A stretch of DNA of 64,000 nucleotides, taken from positions 248,001-312,000 of the forward strand of contig NZ_BCZA01000002.1 of NCBI RefSeq assembly GCF_001598475.1. Direction: 5' to 3'. Source of the DNA: Pantoea agglomerans NBRC 102470 (GTDB lineage: Bacteria; Pseudomonadota; Gammaproteobacteria; Enterobacterales; Enterobacteriaceae). The translations under genes and the position numbers were made by a program. Positions 1 to 9,221 of this stretch are shown piece by piece (the first letter of the stretch is position 1; the number at the start of each line of letters is the position of its first letter). The notes under the pieces are model-generated. The model was not told where the DNA came from and ran no database searches. It saw only the letters and a list, made by a program, of their open reading frames with translations.

Positions 1-2
1 CG

Positions 3-470
3 CGCGCCGGACAGTCCTTTACCTCTGGCACCTATCAGAACGTGGGGCTGATTGAAGATGTGATCCTGCCAATGGAGGCAGAGCTGAGTATTATGCTGGA
101 GGCGCATCAGCAGACGCTGGTGCTCGATCTGCCGCAGGAGCAGTTTGTGCGTGGTGATGCCACGCTGCTGAAGATGTTGCTGCGTAACCTGGTCGAGAAC
201 GCCCATCGCTACAGCCCGGATAACAGCACCATCAGTGTGCAGCTGGTGTTAACTCCTCAGCTGATGCTGGTGGTGGAAGATCAGGGCCCGGGAATTGATG
301 AGAGTAAAAGTGGCGAGCTGAGTAAAGCGTTTATCCGGATGGACAGTCGCTACGGCGGTATCGGACTCGGGCTGAGCATCGTCAGCCGCATCGTCCAGTT
401 ACACCGGTTTCAGTTTTTCTTAGAGAACCGCCGCGACCGAAGCGGTTGTCGTGCCGTGGTGAAGTTTTAA
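3..470 (+). CDS. basS: Sensor histidine kinase, C-terminal part (BasS/PmrB type)
   Basis: The open frame enters from the left edge and holds the catalytic ATPase region of a membrane histidine kinase. The N-box ([13 protein letters not shown]), the G1 box (VEDQGPGID) and the G2 box (GIGLGLSIV) are all readable, followed by the usual short C-terminal strand. The membrane, sensor and phospho-His segments lie outside the window. In the BasS/PmrB family this kinase phosphorylates BasR/PmrA and drives lipid A modification in response to Fe(III) or cationic peptides. The BasS assignment rests on resemblance of this fragment to enterobacterial BasS. Another two-component kinase of the same class cannot be excluded. 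Its stop codon overlaps the 3' end of a small opposite-strand ORF. Confidence 0.6.
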   Translation, partial: RAGQSFTSGTYQNVGLIEDVILPMEAELSIMLEAHQQTLVLDLPQEQFVRGDATLLKMLLRNLVENAHRYSPDNSTISVQLVLTPQLMLVVEDQGPGIDESKSGELSKAFIRMDSRYGGIGLGLSIVSRIVQLHRFQFFLENRRDRSGCRAVVKF

Positions 471-586
471 GCGCTGAACCAGGCGGAGAGGAACAGAACG
501 ACCGTAGCTGCGGCAATCAGCAGTGCAGCATATTCACTCATCGGACGCGGAGCAGTCACAGACAGGGCAACAGGAGCAGTTTTCAT
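467..586 (-). CDS. Putative 39-residue single-pass membrane protein
   Basis: A short reading frame begins at an ATG preceded by GAGGA at good spacing. It reads [19 protein letters not shown] and then a hydrophobic stretch of about 18 residues (residues 20-37), ending in WFSA. A polar N-terminus plus one membrane span is the layout of many enterobacterial small membrane proteins. It converges on the sensor kinase gene and overlaps its stop codon by 4 bases. I recognise no family. PmrR-like peptides that act in the same lipid A pathway are similar in size but not in sequence. Support is the Shine-Dalgarno sequence plus the membrane segment, so it could still be chance. Confidence 0.5.
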   Translation of the reverse strand: MKTAPVALSVTAPRPMSEYAALLIAAATVVLFLSAWFSA

Positions 587-780
587 AGCATCATCCTCAG
601 TTAAAGCAGGCAGTATCGCGATTGCATATTAAGGAAACCTTAAGCTCGCGACACTGCCGCTAAAAATGTCTGCGCTGCCGGACACCGCCATCAACCTCGC
701 ATTTCTGCCCGCTGACACGCCTGCTGCATCCGCCCGGTGCTCTACACTTAATGGCTACGTTCCGTTTCAGGAGTTACGCC

Positions 781-1347
781 ATGAGCCAACGCATGCACAA
801 ATATGCTTTTCCGGTCAGCAAAGCCCGCAAATACCTTGAGCCCGGACCGGTGCTGCTGCTCAGTTCGCAGTACGGAGATCAACATGACATCATGACGCTC
901 GGCTGGCACACGGTGCTGGAGTTTTCTCCGTCACTTGTCGGCTGCATGATTGCCGGTATGAACCACAGCCATGAGCTGATCCGCAACAGCGGTCAGTGCG
1001 TGCTGAACATTCCTTCTGCCTCGCTGATTGATGAAGTTGTGGCAATCGGCAACAGCCACGGCGACAGCATTGATAAGTTTGAGGCATTTGGCCTGACGCC
1101 GGAACCCGCTCAGGTGGTTGGCGCGCCGATGATTGCCGAATGTTTTGCCAGCTTTGAGTGTCAGCTTTATGACGATTCGATGGTCGCCAACTACAACCTG
1201 TTTATTTTTGAGATTGTTAAAGCGCACGTTGCCGAGCAGCCGGAATACCCCACTACCCTGCACTACACTGGCGAAGGCCGGTTCAGCGTGATGAGCGACA
1301 AAATACTGGATAAGAGCGGCGATTTTAAACCGGAGATGCTGATCTAG
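781..1347 (+). CDS. Flavin reductase-like FMN-binding split-barrel protein
   Basis: This 188-residue protein has the flavin reductase-like fold: VSKARKYLEPGPVLLLSSQ near the start, a GWHTVLEFSPSLVGCMIA strand pair, and the NSGQCVLNIPS motif typical of FMN-binding split barrels. Members bind FMN and transfer electrons from NAD(P)H, or serve as flavoprotein oxygenase partners. The substrate cannot be told from the sequence. The ATG at 781 is chosen because TCAGGAG lies just upstream. An in-frame ATG at 751 has no ribosome site and falls in the promoter region. It is followed in the same direction by msrA after 59 bases, so the two could be co-transcribed, which would link both to redox repair. 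Confidence 0.75.
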   Translation: MSQRMHKYAFPVSKARKYLEPGPVLLLSSQYGDQHDIMTLGWHTVLEFSPSLVGCMIAGMNHSHELIRNSGQCVLNIPSASLIDEVVAIGNSHGDSIDKFEAFGLTPEPAQVVGAPMIAECFASFECQLYDDSMVANYNLFIFEIVKAHVAEQPEYPTTLHYTGEGRFSVMSDKILDKSGDFKPEMLI

Positions 1348-1406
1348 TTGAAAGCGCTCTGCCGCGCCCCCATTCACCTCTTTCGACCTGACAGGAGTAA
1401 ATTATT

Positions 1407-1940
1407 ATGGCAATCGAATACGCAGTTATCGCTGGCGGCTGTTTCTGGTGTACCGAAGCGGTATTTAAGGATGTGATCGGCGTAGAGTCGGTAGAAAGCG
1501 GTTATACCGGCGGTGCCCGGCCGAATCCGACTTATGAGCAGGTCTGCAGCGGTGCGACCGGTCATGCGGAAGCGATCCGCATTGGCTTCGACCCGGAGAA
1601 AGTCAGCTTTGGCGATCTGCTGGATATCAGCTTTGTGACGCATGATCCGACCCAGCTTAACCGTCAGGGTAATGATATTGGCACCCAGTATCGTTCCGCC
1701 ATTTTCCCGGCCAATGCAGAGCAGGAAGCGGAAGCACGCGCCGCCATTGCCCGCGCTCAGGCTGACCATGATGTGCCGGTGGTGACCACCATTGAGCCGC
1801 TGAAAGAGTGGTATCCCGCTGAAGCTTATCATCAGGATTACTGGGAAGGCGCGGGCCAGCGCAACGGCTACTGCATGGCGGTCATTCCACCGAAATTGCA
1901 GAAGCTGCGTAAAAGTTTCGCTAACAGAGTAAAGAGCTGA
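1407..1940 (+). CDS. msrA: Peptide methionine sulfoxide reductase MsrA (short form)
   Basis: This 177-residue enzyme reduces methionine-S-sulfoxide in oxidised proteins, using a catalytic cysteine recycled by thioredoxin. The signature [11 protein letters not shown] is present with the catalytic Cys at residue 12, followed by [12 protein letters not shown] and the YHQDY motif near the end. E. coli MsrA is about 212 residues with N- and C-terminal extensions. This protein lacks them and belongs to the shorter subgroup, so the genome may also carry a long MsrA elsewhere. The start has AGGAG upstream (gacAGGAGtaaattattATG). Confidence 0.9.
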   Translation: MAIEYAVIAGGCFWCTEAVFKDVIGVESVESGYTGGARPNPTYEQVCSGATGHAEAIRIGFDPEKVSFGDLLDISFVTHDPTQLNRQGNDIGTQYRSAIFPANAEQEAEARAAIARAQADHDVPVVTTIEPLKEWYPAEAYHQDYWEGAGQRNGYCMAVIPPKLQKLRKSFANRVKS

Positions 1941-2136
1941 TTCCGGCATCAGTCAGGGCAGCGTCTGACCAGTAACGAGGGTGAGAACGCCGCCCCGGTT
2001 TATTTGCTGCCATAAAACTCACCTGACCGGGCTCATCAGGATGACGGGATGTGGCCGGTAAAACGGCGGGTTTTATGCCGCAGTAAATCGATTCGTTCAG
2101 AGCTTAAGCGAATAGATCAAAAGAGAAAAATAGTGC

Positions 2137-2165
2137 TTGACCGTTTTCAACCGACTCCCTATAGT
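2137..2165 (+). promoter_or_regulatory. Sigma-70 promoter of tRNA-Ser
   Basis: TTGACC (2137-2142) and TATAGT (2160-2165) are separated by 17 bases. A GC-rich discriminator (ACCGCCCC) follows. That discriminator is typical of stringently controlled stable-RNA promoters. The mature tRNA begins about 40 bases downstream. Confidence 0.8.
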
Positions 2166-2204
2166 ACCGCCCCGTTGACCCATCGCGGTCAGCGAAGTAA
2201 ATCT

Positions 2205-2292
2205 GGTGAGGTGTCCGAGTGGCTGAAGGAGCACGCCTGGAAAGTGTGTATACGGCAACGTATCGAGGGTTCGAACCCCTCTCTCACCGCCA
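2205..2292 (+). tRNA. tRNA-Ser (anticodon GGA)
   Basis: The cloverleaf is recognisable: acceptor GGTGAGG pairs with TCTCACC, discriminator G and an encoded CCA. The anticodon loop is CTGGAAAGT with anticodon GGA, reading UCC/UCU. A long variable arm of the class II type (tgtatacggcaacgtatc) separates the anticodon and T arms. The T loop GGTTCGAACCC is canonical. The 88-base length fits serine tRNAs. Confidence 0.95.
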
Positions 2293-2301
2293 TATTCAAA
2301 G

Positions 2302-2335
2302 AAGAGCCTGAACTTTTGTTCAGGCTCTTTTTTTT
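2302..2335 (+). terminator. Rho-independent terminator of tRNA-Ser
   Basis: A 12-base-pair stem (AAGAGCCTGAAC / GTTCAGGCTCTT) with a TTTT loop runs into an uninterrupted T tract, ten bases after the tRNA CCA end. Confidence 0.9.
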
Positions 2336-2412
2336 GCATATTTCACTCTGAAAGAGCGTGATAACTCCCGCCGGGGAACGACCACGTTGCGCAGTCGCTG
2401 CCCCACAATAAG

Positions 2413-2435
2413 AAAACCCGGCCGGAGCCGGGTTT
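2413..2435 (-). terminator. Rho-independent terminator of phoH
   Basis: AAACCCGGC / GCCGGGTTT forms a 9-bp stem with a four-base loop. On the minus strand it is followed by TTCTTATT. It lies just downstream of the phoH stop. Confidence 0.75.
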
Positions 2436-2463
2436 GGGCGCTACACTTCTACTCAATCAAACG

Positions 2464-3252
2464 CTAGCTATACGCGTGCAGGGTGCGCTGACACAGCGCA
2501 GAACGCACACAATCTTCTTTGCCGAAGCGTACAATGCCAACCATCTCGTCCTCTTCGAAACGCGCCAGCGCGTCTGCGAGACCGGAAGGCACCCCAGCGG
2601 GCAAGTCGCACTGGGTAATATCGCCGTTAACAATGACCGTGACGTTTTCGCCCAGTCGGGTCAGGAACATTTTCATCTGCGCGGCGGTGACGTTCTGCGC
2701 CTCGTCCAGAATTACCACAGCATTTTCGAAAGTGCGACCACGCATATAGGCGAACGGTGCAATCTCTACCTTGGCAATTTCCGGACGCAGACAATATTGC
2801 ATAAAGGATGCGCCAAGACGTTTAACCAGAATGTCATAAACCGGGCGGAAATAAGGCGCGAATTTCTCAGAAATATCGCCGGGAAGGAATCCCAGATCCT
2901 CATCTGCCTGCAGTACCGGGCGCGTAACGATAATCCTGTCGATATCCTTATTAATCAGGGCCTCAGCCGCTTTTGCGGCACTGATCCAGGTTTTACCGCA
3001 CCCGGCTTCACCGGTTGCGAAGATCAGCTGTTTTCTCTCTATGGCGTTAAGATAGTGCGCCTGAGCTTCATTACGGGCTTCAATCGGCAACCGGTCACGC
3101 GTATCGCGCGCCATGCCAATGGCATCCAGTCCACTCATATGCACCAGCGAAGTGACCGACTCTTCTTCACGCTGACGATGACTTCTTGAGTCACTACGAA
3201 GCACTCTTCTTGCTTCACGACGCGCTTTGATCACTGCTTTCTGTCTTCCCAT
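2464..3252 (-). CDS. phoH: PhoH-family ATPase
   Basis: This 262-residue P-loop ATPase has Walker A as TGEAGCGKTW and Walker B as AVVILDEAQN, in the order typical of PhoH. The basic N-terminus (KARREARRVLRSDSRSHRQR) is usual for the short enterobacterial PhoH rather than the longer PhoL. Family members are predicted RNA- or nucleotide-linked ATPases. In E. coli phoH is induced under phosphate starvation through PhoB, but I could find only half of a convincing Pho box (CTGTCAT) upstream here. It is a single gene with its own terminator, separated from efeB by about 570 bases. Confidence 0.9.
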   Translation of the reverse strand: MGRQKAVIKARREARRVLRSDSRSHRQREEESVTSLVHMSGLDAIGMARDTRDRLPIEARNEAQAHYLNAIERKQLIFATGEAGCGKTWISAAKAAEALINKDIDRIIVTRPVLQADEDLGFLPGDISEKFAPYFRPVYDILVKRLGASFMQYCLRPEIAKVEIAPFAYMRGRTFENAVVILDEAQNVTAAQMKMFLTRLGENVTVIVNGDITQCDLPAGVPSGLADALARFEEDEMVGIVRFGKEDCVRSALCQRTLHAYS

Positions 3253-3823
3253 AGTGGCACCTTTCAGTTGGTTTCATTTCCTGCGTCAGGCCGGTGGCCC
3301 GTTGCGATAACGTGAACGCTTTAGAGGTTTCAGTTGGCTTCCTTTTGAGCCATGACAGGACAGGATAGTGGGTATGCAGCAGCGCAATAGCGTAGCTGAA
3401 CACCGGATAAAACAGGATGCGATAAGACAAAAGAGATGGTTGAAGGAAGGAAGAAATAACGAGGCAGAATTGCCCTCGCGGTCAGGCGCAATCTATTTAC
3501 TGACAGTGACTTTCCATTAAAGACTCGACCCATGCGCGAACTCCAGTGTGATACATCAACACATCCGATTACGCCTGTTGAATAAAGTGCACCATTTTGT
3601 TGGGCCTTTGCAATAGTAATTTTACCTGCTGGCAAAAGAATTGCTAATCACGTGTATGTATTTCTTTTAAGGCAAAATGTAAAAGCGTTTTATTACAGTG
3701 AATTAGCTTATTTTATATATGCCAGACAACCGCTAAAACTCAGTTTAACCTCAGTCAGCAAAGCACGAAAACCGTAAAACGTGGGCGACCAGAAAAGGGA
3801 CGCCCACAGTGGTTGAATTTTAA
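3253..3823. other. Intergenic region phoH-efeB
   Basis: No convincing gene is present in this stretch of about 570 bases. Nearest phoH the motif TTTCAGTTGG(C/T)TTC occurs twice, about 65 bases apart (near 3264 and 3329), which may be regulatory or chance. The half near efeB is AT-rich. A 101-residue minus-strand frame here has no ribosome site and a shuffled-looking composition, so I do not call it. Confidence 0.5.
3781..3807 (-). terminator. Possible terminator of efeUOB
   Basis: GTGGGCG / CGCCCAC pair around a 13-base loop. On the minus strand GTTTTACGG follows. The T tract is short, so this is a moderate call. Confidence 0.5.
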
Positions 3824-5101
3824 TCAGGCTTCCAGCAACGACTGCGCTAAATAATGGCTGGCGTCTGGTACACCGGGCAAAACAAAAAAGTAACCGCCGC
3901 CAAAAGGCCGGATATATTCTTCCAGCGCTTCGCCGTTCAGGCGCCGCTGCACCGTGAGAAAGCCGCGTTCCAGATCGTGCTGATAGCAGACGAACAGCAA
4001 CCCCATCTCCAGCTGTCCCGATGCAGAGATACCCGCGGAGTAACTGTAGCCGCGCCGCAGCATCAGGCTGCTTGCCGTCTCTGGCGTGCGGGGATTGGCA
4101 AGACGGATGTGCGCATCCAGCGCAATCACTTCGCCGTCCGGATCACGGGCGTAATCCGGAACGTCGCGCTCATGCTGCATCCCCAGCGGCGCGCCACTTA
4201 ATTTCTCGCGACCAAAGATAGTCTGTTGCTCGCCCAGCGGCGTGCGATCCCACATTTCGACGTGAAAGCGGATTAACCGTACAGCCTGATAGCTGCCATT
4301 GCGCGCCCAGACCGGTTCGTCCTGATCGTCGGTCACCCACAGCAGCTGATTCATCAGAGCAGGGTTGTGGGTATCCGGATTGGCGGTGCCATCTTTGAAA
4401 CCCAGCAGGTTGATCGGAGTCTCCTGCCCCTGACTGCGCGCGGCGTGATCGGAGATAAAGCCTTCACGCCGCCAGCGTACGCCAAGCAGGTCAGGCGTAT
4501 GCTTGATGATATCCCGCAGGGCATGAATCACCGTATCCTGGGTGTTGGCACAGAGCTGCAACAGCAGATCGCCATGACACTGACTGGCATCCAGCGAATC
4601 ATTGGGAAAGCGAGTCATCGGCTGCAATTTTTTCGGTTTGTGCGGCGCCAGACCAAAGCGTTCATCAAACAGTGAATTGCCGACCGACACGGTAATCGTC
4701 AGATTATCAGGCGCGATAGTCGCCCCAAGAATGCCGGAATCCATTGGCGGCAACCGCGGATTGGTGACTACCGGTGCCGGACCGCCCGTGGTCAGGAAAG
4801 CGATACGCTGGGTCAGCAACCGGAACAGACGCACCAGCTCCGCTTTATCGCTGCTGAGCAGATCAAACGCCACCAGCATCATCGATGCCTGCTGTGGCGT
4901 CGTGATACCCGCCTGATGCTGACCATAAAACGGCTGCATCTGCTGTCGGGCCTGCGGCGTAACCGTCCCCGGCGAAAAGCTGTCGGCGGCGACTGCATGG
5001 AACGGACAGCCGCCGCCCAGCGCTGCCGCGCCACCCAGCAGCCCCAGCCCTTTTAGTAACCGACGACGCGCAGGCTGCGCGTCATCTTCCTTGCGACTCA
5101 T
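3824..5101 (-). CDS. efeB: Deferrochelatase/peroxidase EfeB
   Basis: This 425-residue haem-dependent Dyp-type peroxidase acts in the periplasm. It is the third gene of the ferrous/acid-pH iron uptake operon efeUOB. The N-terminus carries a twin-arginine signal ([21 protein letters not shown]), so the folded protein is exported by Tat. The GFKDGTANP motif of Dyp peroxidases is present, and the C-terminal haem region ([15 protein letters not shown], then GYSYSAGI) is intact. EfeB oxidises iron or removes it from haem to supply the permease. Its start lies only two bases from the efeO stop, so the two are translated from one message. Length is normal for the family. Confidence 0.95.
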   Translation of the reverse strand: MSRKEDDAQPARRRLLKGLGLLGGAAALGGGCPFHAVAADSFSPGTVTPQARQQMQPFYGQHQAGITTPQQASMMLVAFDLLSSDKAELVRLFRLLTQRIAFLTTGGPAPVVTNPRLPPMDSGILGATIAPDNLTITVSVGNSLFDERFGLAPHKPKKLQPMTRFPNDSLDASQCHGDLLLQLCANTQDTVIHALRDIIKHTPDLLGVRWRREGFISDHAARSQGQETPINLLGFKDGTANPDTHNPALMNQLLWVTDDQDEPVWARNGSYQAVRLIRFHVEMWDRTPLGEQQTIFGREKLSGAPLGMQHERDVPDYARDPDGEVIALDAHIRLANPRTPETASSLMLRRGYSYSAGISASGQLEMGLLFVCYQHDLERGFLTVQRRLNGEALEEYIRPFGGGYFFVLPGVPDASHYLAQSLLEA

Positions 5102-5103
5102 GA

Positions 5104-6219
5104 TTAATCCAGACCCAGGGTGCCACGAAGTAATGAAAGATCTTCCGCCAGTGCGGTGATCGGTCCTTTCAGCGCGTTACGGTCGGCGCTGGTCAGTTTC
5201 TCATAGGATTCAAAACCGGTTTGGGTGCGGTACTTACTCAGGATCGCATCCACTTTTTTGAAGTTGGCGTCAACCTTGGCCAGCAACTGCGGATTGGCTT
5301 TGCTTACCATGGGTCGCAGCAGCTCAACGATTTTCTGCGCGCCATCAATGTTCGCCTGGAAGTCCCACAGGTCAGTCCGGCTGTAGCGATCTTCTTCACC
5401 GGAAATTTTGCTGGAAGCGACCTCTTCAATCAGGCCGGCTGCGCCGCCGACCACTTTGGCTGGCGGGAAGGCCAGTTCGCTGATGCGCACCTGCAAATCT
5501 TTCACATCTTTATTCAGCTGCTCAGCGTAGTCCGCCATGCCTTTCGTGCTGTTATCAGCAAACAGCGCTTTCTCCAGACGGTGGAAACCGGTGAACTTTG
5601 GATCGGCCGCTTTCTTCTCATAGTCATCTTCACGGGCGTCAATGCTGCCGTCGAGATCGGAGAAGAGCTCAGCAATCGGCTCAATGCGCTCATAATACTG
5701 ACGGGTCGGAGCAAACAGCGCTTTGGCTTTTTCCACATCACCCGCTTTAACGGCGTCAGTAAAGGCCTGGGTGTTGCTCACCAGCTGTTTCACCTGGTCG
5801 GTCACATAGGCTTTATATTCGGTGATCGGGCCTTCCAGCTGCATACGTGCTGAGGTGCCACTTTTTGCCGCGCCCTCACCGGCCTGCACAATCAGCTTGC
5901 CTTTTGGATTGCTCAGCAGCCCACAGGTCATCTCATATTCGCCCGCCTCCAGATTGGCGGTCAGTTTCTGACTGAAGCCCGGCGCGATATTCTCACGCTC
6001 TTCAACCACCATCACGCCTTTGAGGATCTCCCACTCCAGCGCTTTCTGGCTGTTGTTTTTAATCAGGAACTGGGTCTTACCGGCCTTGACCGTTAAGCTC
6101 ATCGGCTCGCACTGCTTGTCGGTGACGCTTACGGTAACCTGAGGAACCGCCGCGGCCGCCGTTGCGGAGATTGCCAGCAGAGGAAGCAGCAGTGCCTTGC
6201 GGCGGAAACGCATTGTCAT
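5104..6219 (-). CDS. efeO: Iron uptake periplasmic protein EfeO
   Basis: EfeO is the periplasmic component of EfeUOB (371 residues here). It has a Sec signal peptide ([22 protein letters not shown]), an N-terminal cupredoxin-like domain with the KQCEPM and EYEMTCG metal-binding elements, and a C-terminal M75 imelysin-like domain with the characteristic HRLEKALF motif. I place the start at ATG 6219 because the protein then begins MTMRFRR, matching the E. coli start MTINFRR, and GGGAAAG lies upstream. A longer frame 17 codons upstream lacks support. It lies between efeU and efeB in one operon. Confidence 0.95.
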   Translation of the reverse strand: MTMRFRRKALLLPLLAISATAAAAVPQVTVSVTDKQCEPMSLTVKAGKTQFLIKNNSQKALEWEILKGVMVVEERENIAPGFSQKLTANLEAGEYEMTCGLLSNPKGKLIVQAGEGAAKSGTSARMQLEGPITEYKAYVTDQVKQLVSNTQAFTDAVKAGDVEKAKALFAPTRQYYERIEPIAELFSDLDGSIDAREDDYEKKAADPKFTGFHRLEKALFADNSTKGMADYAEQLNKDVKDLQVRISELAFPPAKVVGGAAGLIEEVASSKISGEEDRYSRTDLWDFQANIDGAQKIVELLRPMVSKANPQLLAKVDANFKKVDAILSKYRTQTGFESYEKLTSADRNALKGPITALAEDLSLLRGTLGLD

Positions 6220-6271
6220 CTCTCTTTCCCTATCATGTTGCAGGCGTAAGATGCGCCCGTTAAATGTCAAA

Positions 6272-7096
6272 TTACACAGTGGCCGACGCAGCAGAACGCG
6301 CAGGCATAAAGAACAGAATCAGCGCCGGGATCAGGTAGGCAAAGTAAACGGTCACTTCACTGACGCTTGGGGACTCCTGATAACCCAGCACCCCTTCCAG
6401 CAGGGTGCCGAACAGCGAATGGGTCGATAAGGTATTGCTGAGATCGAAGGCGACATCCTGAAAGCGATTCCATAAACCCGCTTCGTGGAAGGCGCGGATG
6501 GCGCCCGCTGCCAGACCCGCGGCGACAAACAGGATGAATACGCTGGTCCAGCGGAAGAAATGGGCCATGTTAAGACGGATACCGCCCCAGTAGAGCAGCA
6601 TTCCCAGCACGACCGCGGTTGCCAGACCCAGCACCGCGCCAATCGGCGGCGCATAACCGACATCCTGGGTAAACGCCGCCAGCAGGAAGAACACTGACTC
6701 CAGCCCTTCGCGCGCCACGGCAAGAAACACCATCAGCACCAGCGCCAGACCGCCACGACCTGAGCGTTGCAGCGCCTGATCGACCGCCTGTTCAAGCTCG
6801 ACCCTGATGTTGCGGGCGACTTTGCGCATCCAGAAAACCATTGAGGTGAGGATCACCACCGCAATCAGCGCCACGATGCCTTCAAACAGCTCCTGCTCTT
6901 TCTGCGGAAACTCACCGGTGGTGGCATTGATGAACAGACCCAGGCCCAGACAGAGCCCGGCGGCAATAAACACGCCGGCCCACATCGCGGGAAACCATTG
7001 GGTGCGCTGGGTGCGTTTGAGATAGCTGGCTATCAGGCTGACTATCAGCGCGGCTTCAAGCCCTTCGCGCAGCATGATGAGAAAAGGAACAAACAT
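6272..7096 (-). CDS. efeU: Ferrous iron permease EfeU (FTR1/OFeT family)
   Basis: This inner-membrane iron permease has 274 residues and about seven hydrophobic segments. Both REGLE motifs required for iron translocation are intact (residues 10-14 and about 129-133). E. coli K-12 has a frameshifted efeU, but this copy is full length, so the system is expected to work. The start is the ATG at 7096 ([14 protein letters not shown]), with AAGAGG seven bases upstream. A TTG two codons earlier is not needed. A Fur box lies 61 bases upstream, so repression by iron-loaded Fur is predicted. Confidence 0.95.
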   Translation of the reverse strand: MFVPFLIMLREGLEAALIVSLIASYLKRTQRTQWFPAMWAGVFIAAGLCLGLGLFINATTGEFPQKEQELFEGIVALIAVVILTSMVFWMRKVARNIRVELEQAVDQALQRSGRGGLALVLMVFLAVAREGLESVFFLLAAFTQDVGYAPPIGAVLGLATAVVLGMLLYWGGIRLNMAHFFRWTSVFILFVAAGLAAGAIRAFHEAGLWNRFQDVAFDLSNTLSTHSLFGTLLEGVLGYQESPSVSEVTVYFAYLIPALILFFMPARSAASATV

Positions 7097-7156
7097 CGCC
7101 AACCTCTTGAATGTTAAGCAGCGTCAATAAACAGTAAAATAAGGTAAAGTGTAAAC

Positions 7157-7175
7157 GATACCGATTATCATTATC
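7157..7175 (-). promoter_or_regulatory. Fur box upstream of efeUOB
   Basis: The minus-strand 19-mer GATAATGATAATCGGTATC matches the Fur consensus GATAATGATAATCATTATC at 17 of 19 positions. It lies in the promoter region of efeU. Confidence 0.85.
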
Positions 7176-7237
7176 GCTGAGAAAAAAACAAGTTGCCGGT
7201 GGAGATAATTTCATCTTTGAGTGGTTTATCTTTGTAA

Positions 7238-7266
7238 CAAAAAAGCCCGCCCCTTTCGGGACGGGC
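7238..7266 (-). terminator. Rho-independent terminator of putP
   Basis: GCCCGTCCC / GGGGCGGGC stem followed on the minus strand by TTTTTTG, about 20 bases after the putP stop. Confidence 0.85.
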
Positions 7267-7285
7267 CAGGCGATTAACGCCTCGC

Positions 7286-8770
7286 TTATTTTGTCTGGAA
7301 CTCCGCCTCTGCAGCGGCAAAGCGCTGCTGCGCTTCTGCTGATGGCTCACGGCCCATCAGCGTGAAGACCACAATGGCGATGCTGGCGAAAATGAAGCCT
7401 GGGATGATTTCATACAGCCCCAGCCAGCCATACTGTTTCCACACCAGCACGGTCAGCGCACCGACGATCATGCCCGCCAGCGCACCGTTGCGGTTCATCC
7501 GCTTCCAGCAGACACCAAACAGCACCACCGGACCAAACGCCGCACCAAAGCCCGCCCAGGCGTAGCTCACCAGGCCCAGCACGCGGTTTTCCGGGTTAGC
7601 CGCCAGCGCGATCGCAATCAGCGCCACCAGCAGCACCATCAGACGCCCTACCCATACCAGCTCTTTCTGGCTGGCATTTTTACGCAGTAAGCCTTTGTAG
7701 AGATCTTCGGTCAGGGCGCTGGAGCAGACCAGCAGCTGACAGCTCAGCGTTGACATCACGGCTGCCAGGATCGCTGACAGCAGAATACCGGCAATCCATG
7801 GGTTGAACAGGATACGCGCCAGCTCAATAAAGACCCGCTCCGCATTGGCGTTAACGCCAACCGCCAGCGTCGGGTTGTTCTGGAACCAGGCGATACCGAA
7901 GAAGCCCACCGCCACGGCACCGGCCAGACAGAGCACCATCCAGGTCATACCGATACGGCGAGCGGTACGGATTGAACGATGCGAATCTGCCGCCATAAAG
8001 CGCGCCAGAATATGGGGCTGCCCGAAGTAGCCCAGGCCCCAGCCGAGCAGGGAGATCACCGCTACAAAGTTCAGTCCCTTCAGCATGTCGAGGTTTTCCA
8101 GGCTCTTCGCTTCAATCACCGCCAGCGAATCAGACCAGCCGCCGACCGCGATAATCACAAACACCGGCGTCAGAATCAGCGCAAAAAACATCAGGCTCGC
8201 CTGAACGGTATCGGTCCAGCTCACCGCCAGGAAACCACCCACCAGCGTATAGAGAATGGTCGCCGCTGCGCCCGCCCACAGAGCGGTCTGGTAACTCATA
8301 CCAAAGGTGCTTTCAAACAGACGCGCACCGGCCACCACGCCCGAGGCGCAATAGATGGTAAAGAACACCAGGATGACAATGGCGGAGATCACGCGCAGGA
8401 TTTTACTGTGATCTTCAAAACGGCTGGTGAAGAAGTCCGGCAGCGTCAGCGCGTTGTTGTGATGCTCGGTCTGAACCCGCAGACGTCCTGCCACAATTTT
8501 CCAGTTGAGCCAGGCACCAATAATCAGGCCAATCGCAATCCAGCTTTCAGAGATACCGGAGATGAAGATCGCACCCGGTAAGCCCATCAGCAGCCAGCCG
8601 CTCATATCGGATGCACCGGCAGAGAGTGCCGTAACCACGCTACCCAGACTGCGGCCACCGAGGATGTAATCATCAAAGTTTTTGGTTGAGCGATAAGCCA
8701 CAAACCCGATTAATACCATCCCAAGAATATAAACCAAAAAGGTCACCAGCAAAGGTGTACTTACACTCAT
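7286..8770 (-). CDS. putP: Sodium/proline symporter PutP
   Basis: This SSS-family sodium:proline symporter has 494 residues and about 13 membrane segments. Signature stretches such as FDDYILGGRSLG near residues 34-45, SAGASDMSGWLLMGLPGA, and CASGVVAGARLFESTFGMSY are near-identical to E. coli PutP. Asp55, needed for sodium binding in the family, lies in the ASDMSGW motif. The start is ATG 8770 with GGAGAGACAG upstream. An in-frame upstream ATG lacks a site. It is transcribed divergently from putA, and the shared 450-base control region holds PutA binding motifs. It imports proline for degradation by PutA. Confidence 0.95.
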   Translation of the reverse strand: MSVSTPLLVTFLVYILGMVLIGFVAYRSTKNFDDYILGGRSLGSVVTALSAGASDMSGWLLMGLPGAIFISGISESWIAIGLIIGAWLNWKIVAGRLRVQTEHHNNALTLPDFFTSRFEDHSKILRVISAIVILVFFTIYCASGVVAGARLFESTFGMSYQTALWAGAAATILYTLVGGFLAVSWTDTVQASLMFFALILTPVFVIIAVGGWSDSLAVIEAKSLENLDMLKGLNFVAVISLLGWGLGYFGQPHILARFMAADSHRSIRTARRIGMTWMVLCLAGAVAVGFFGIAWFQNNPTLAVGVNANAERVFIELARILFNPWIAGILLSAILAAVMSTLSCQLLVCSSALTEDLYKGLLRKNASQKELVWVGRLMVLLVALIAIALAANPENRVLGLVSYAWAGFGAAFGPVVLFGVCWKRMNRNGALAGMIVGALTVLVWKQYGWLGLYEIIPGFIFASIAIVVFTLMGREPSAEAQQRFAAAEAEFQTK

Positions 8771-8977
8771 CTGTCTCTCCACTTATTATTTGATATCCCA
8801 GAGAAATCACCAGCTACCCGCCTGCCGGAACGGGGCAAAGCGGGCCGATTTTCTTCGTCAGGGCGTCACTCATTTCCCAGCGGCGCGGTATCCTGCCGGA
8901 AAGGCGTTGTGCGCACAATGGATTTAACACAGGCGTTACAGTGATTTCACTAACCGTTTGTGAAAACGTGCTCATAG

Positions 8978-8983
8978 GTTGCA
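8978..8983 (+). promoter_or_regulatory. PutA operator motif 1
   Basis: GTTGCA within ggttgcactcg. It is one of a pair 24 bases apart, consistent with binding on related faces of the helix. Confidence 0.55.
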
Positions 8984-9001
8984 CTCGCTCACAGTTATCC
9001 G

Positions 9002-9007
9002 GTTGCA
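9002..9007 (+). promoter_or_regulatory. PutA operator motif 2
   Basis: GTTGCA within ggttgcaccatc, sharing the extended core GGTTGCAC with motifs 1 and 3. Confidence 0.55.
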
Positions 9008-9147
9008 CCATCGTATTACCTGCCTGAAACCCGCTTTTCATCGGGTCTGCCAGACTGGCGAGGATCTTGCAGCAATATCCGTGCCGCATTGCGGGATTTA
9101 ACAATCGTCGACGTTAAAAGGGTGTTAACTGGCTCACATTTAACACG

Positions 9148-9153
9148 GTTGCA
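9148..9153 (+). promoter_or_regulatory. PutA operator motif 3
   Basis: GTTGCA in cggttgcacaaag, about 70 bases upstream of the putA start. It again has the extended GGTTGCAC core. Confidence 0.55.
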
Positions 9154-9157
9154 CAAA

Positions 9158-9165
9158 GTTGCAAC
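9158..9165. promoter_or_regulatory. Palindromic PutA operator motif 4
   Basis: GTTGCAAC carries the GTTGCA core on both strands. It begins 10 bases after the start of motif 3, close to one helical turn, which favours cooperative binding near the putA promoter. Confidence 0.6.
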
Positions 9166-9221
9166 TTAAGTGATAGTGCAGCCAACGCCGTATCGAACCA
9201 CTATCAAGGAGCTCTGGAGTC

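Larger units (their letters stand above)
8771..9221. promoter_or_regulatory. putP-putA divergent control region
   Basis: This 450-base region between the divergent putP and putA genes contains at least four GTTGCA motifs, the core recognised by the PutA ribbon-helix-helix domain. They form two clusters, near 8978-9007 and 9148-9165. In enterobacteria, proline-free PutA represses both genes from such sites. No gene is called within it. Confidence 0.75.

Noticed and set aside
3253..3400. Pho box upstream of phoH
   Set aside because: Only one CTGTCAT half-site is visible, and the second half and spacing do not match the consensus.
3330..3635. 101-codon minus-strand frame upstream of phoH
   Set aside because: No ribosome site, no family features, and it covers the probable phoH promoter region.
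8814..9104. 96-codon frame inside the put control region
   Set aside because: It runs through the PutA operator sites and shows no ribosome site or protein-like pattern.
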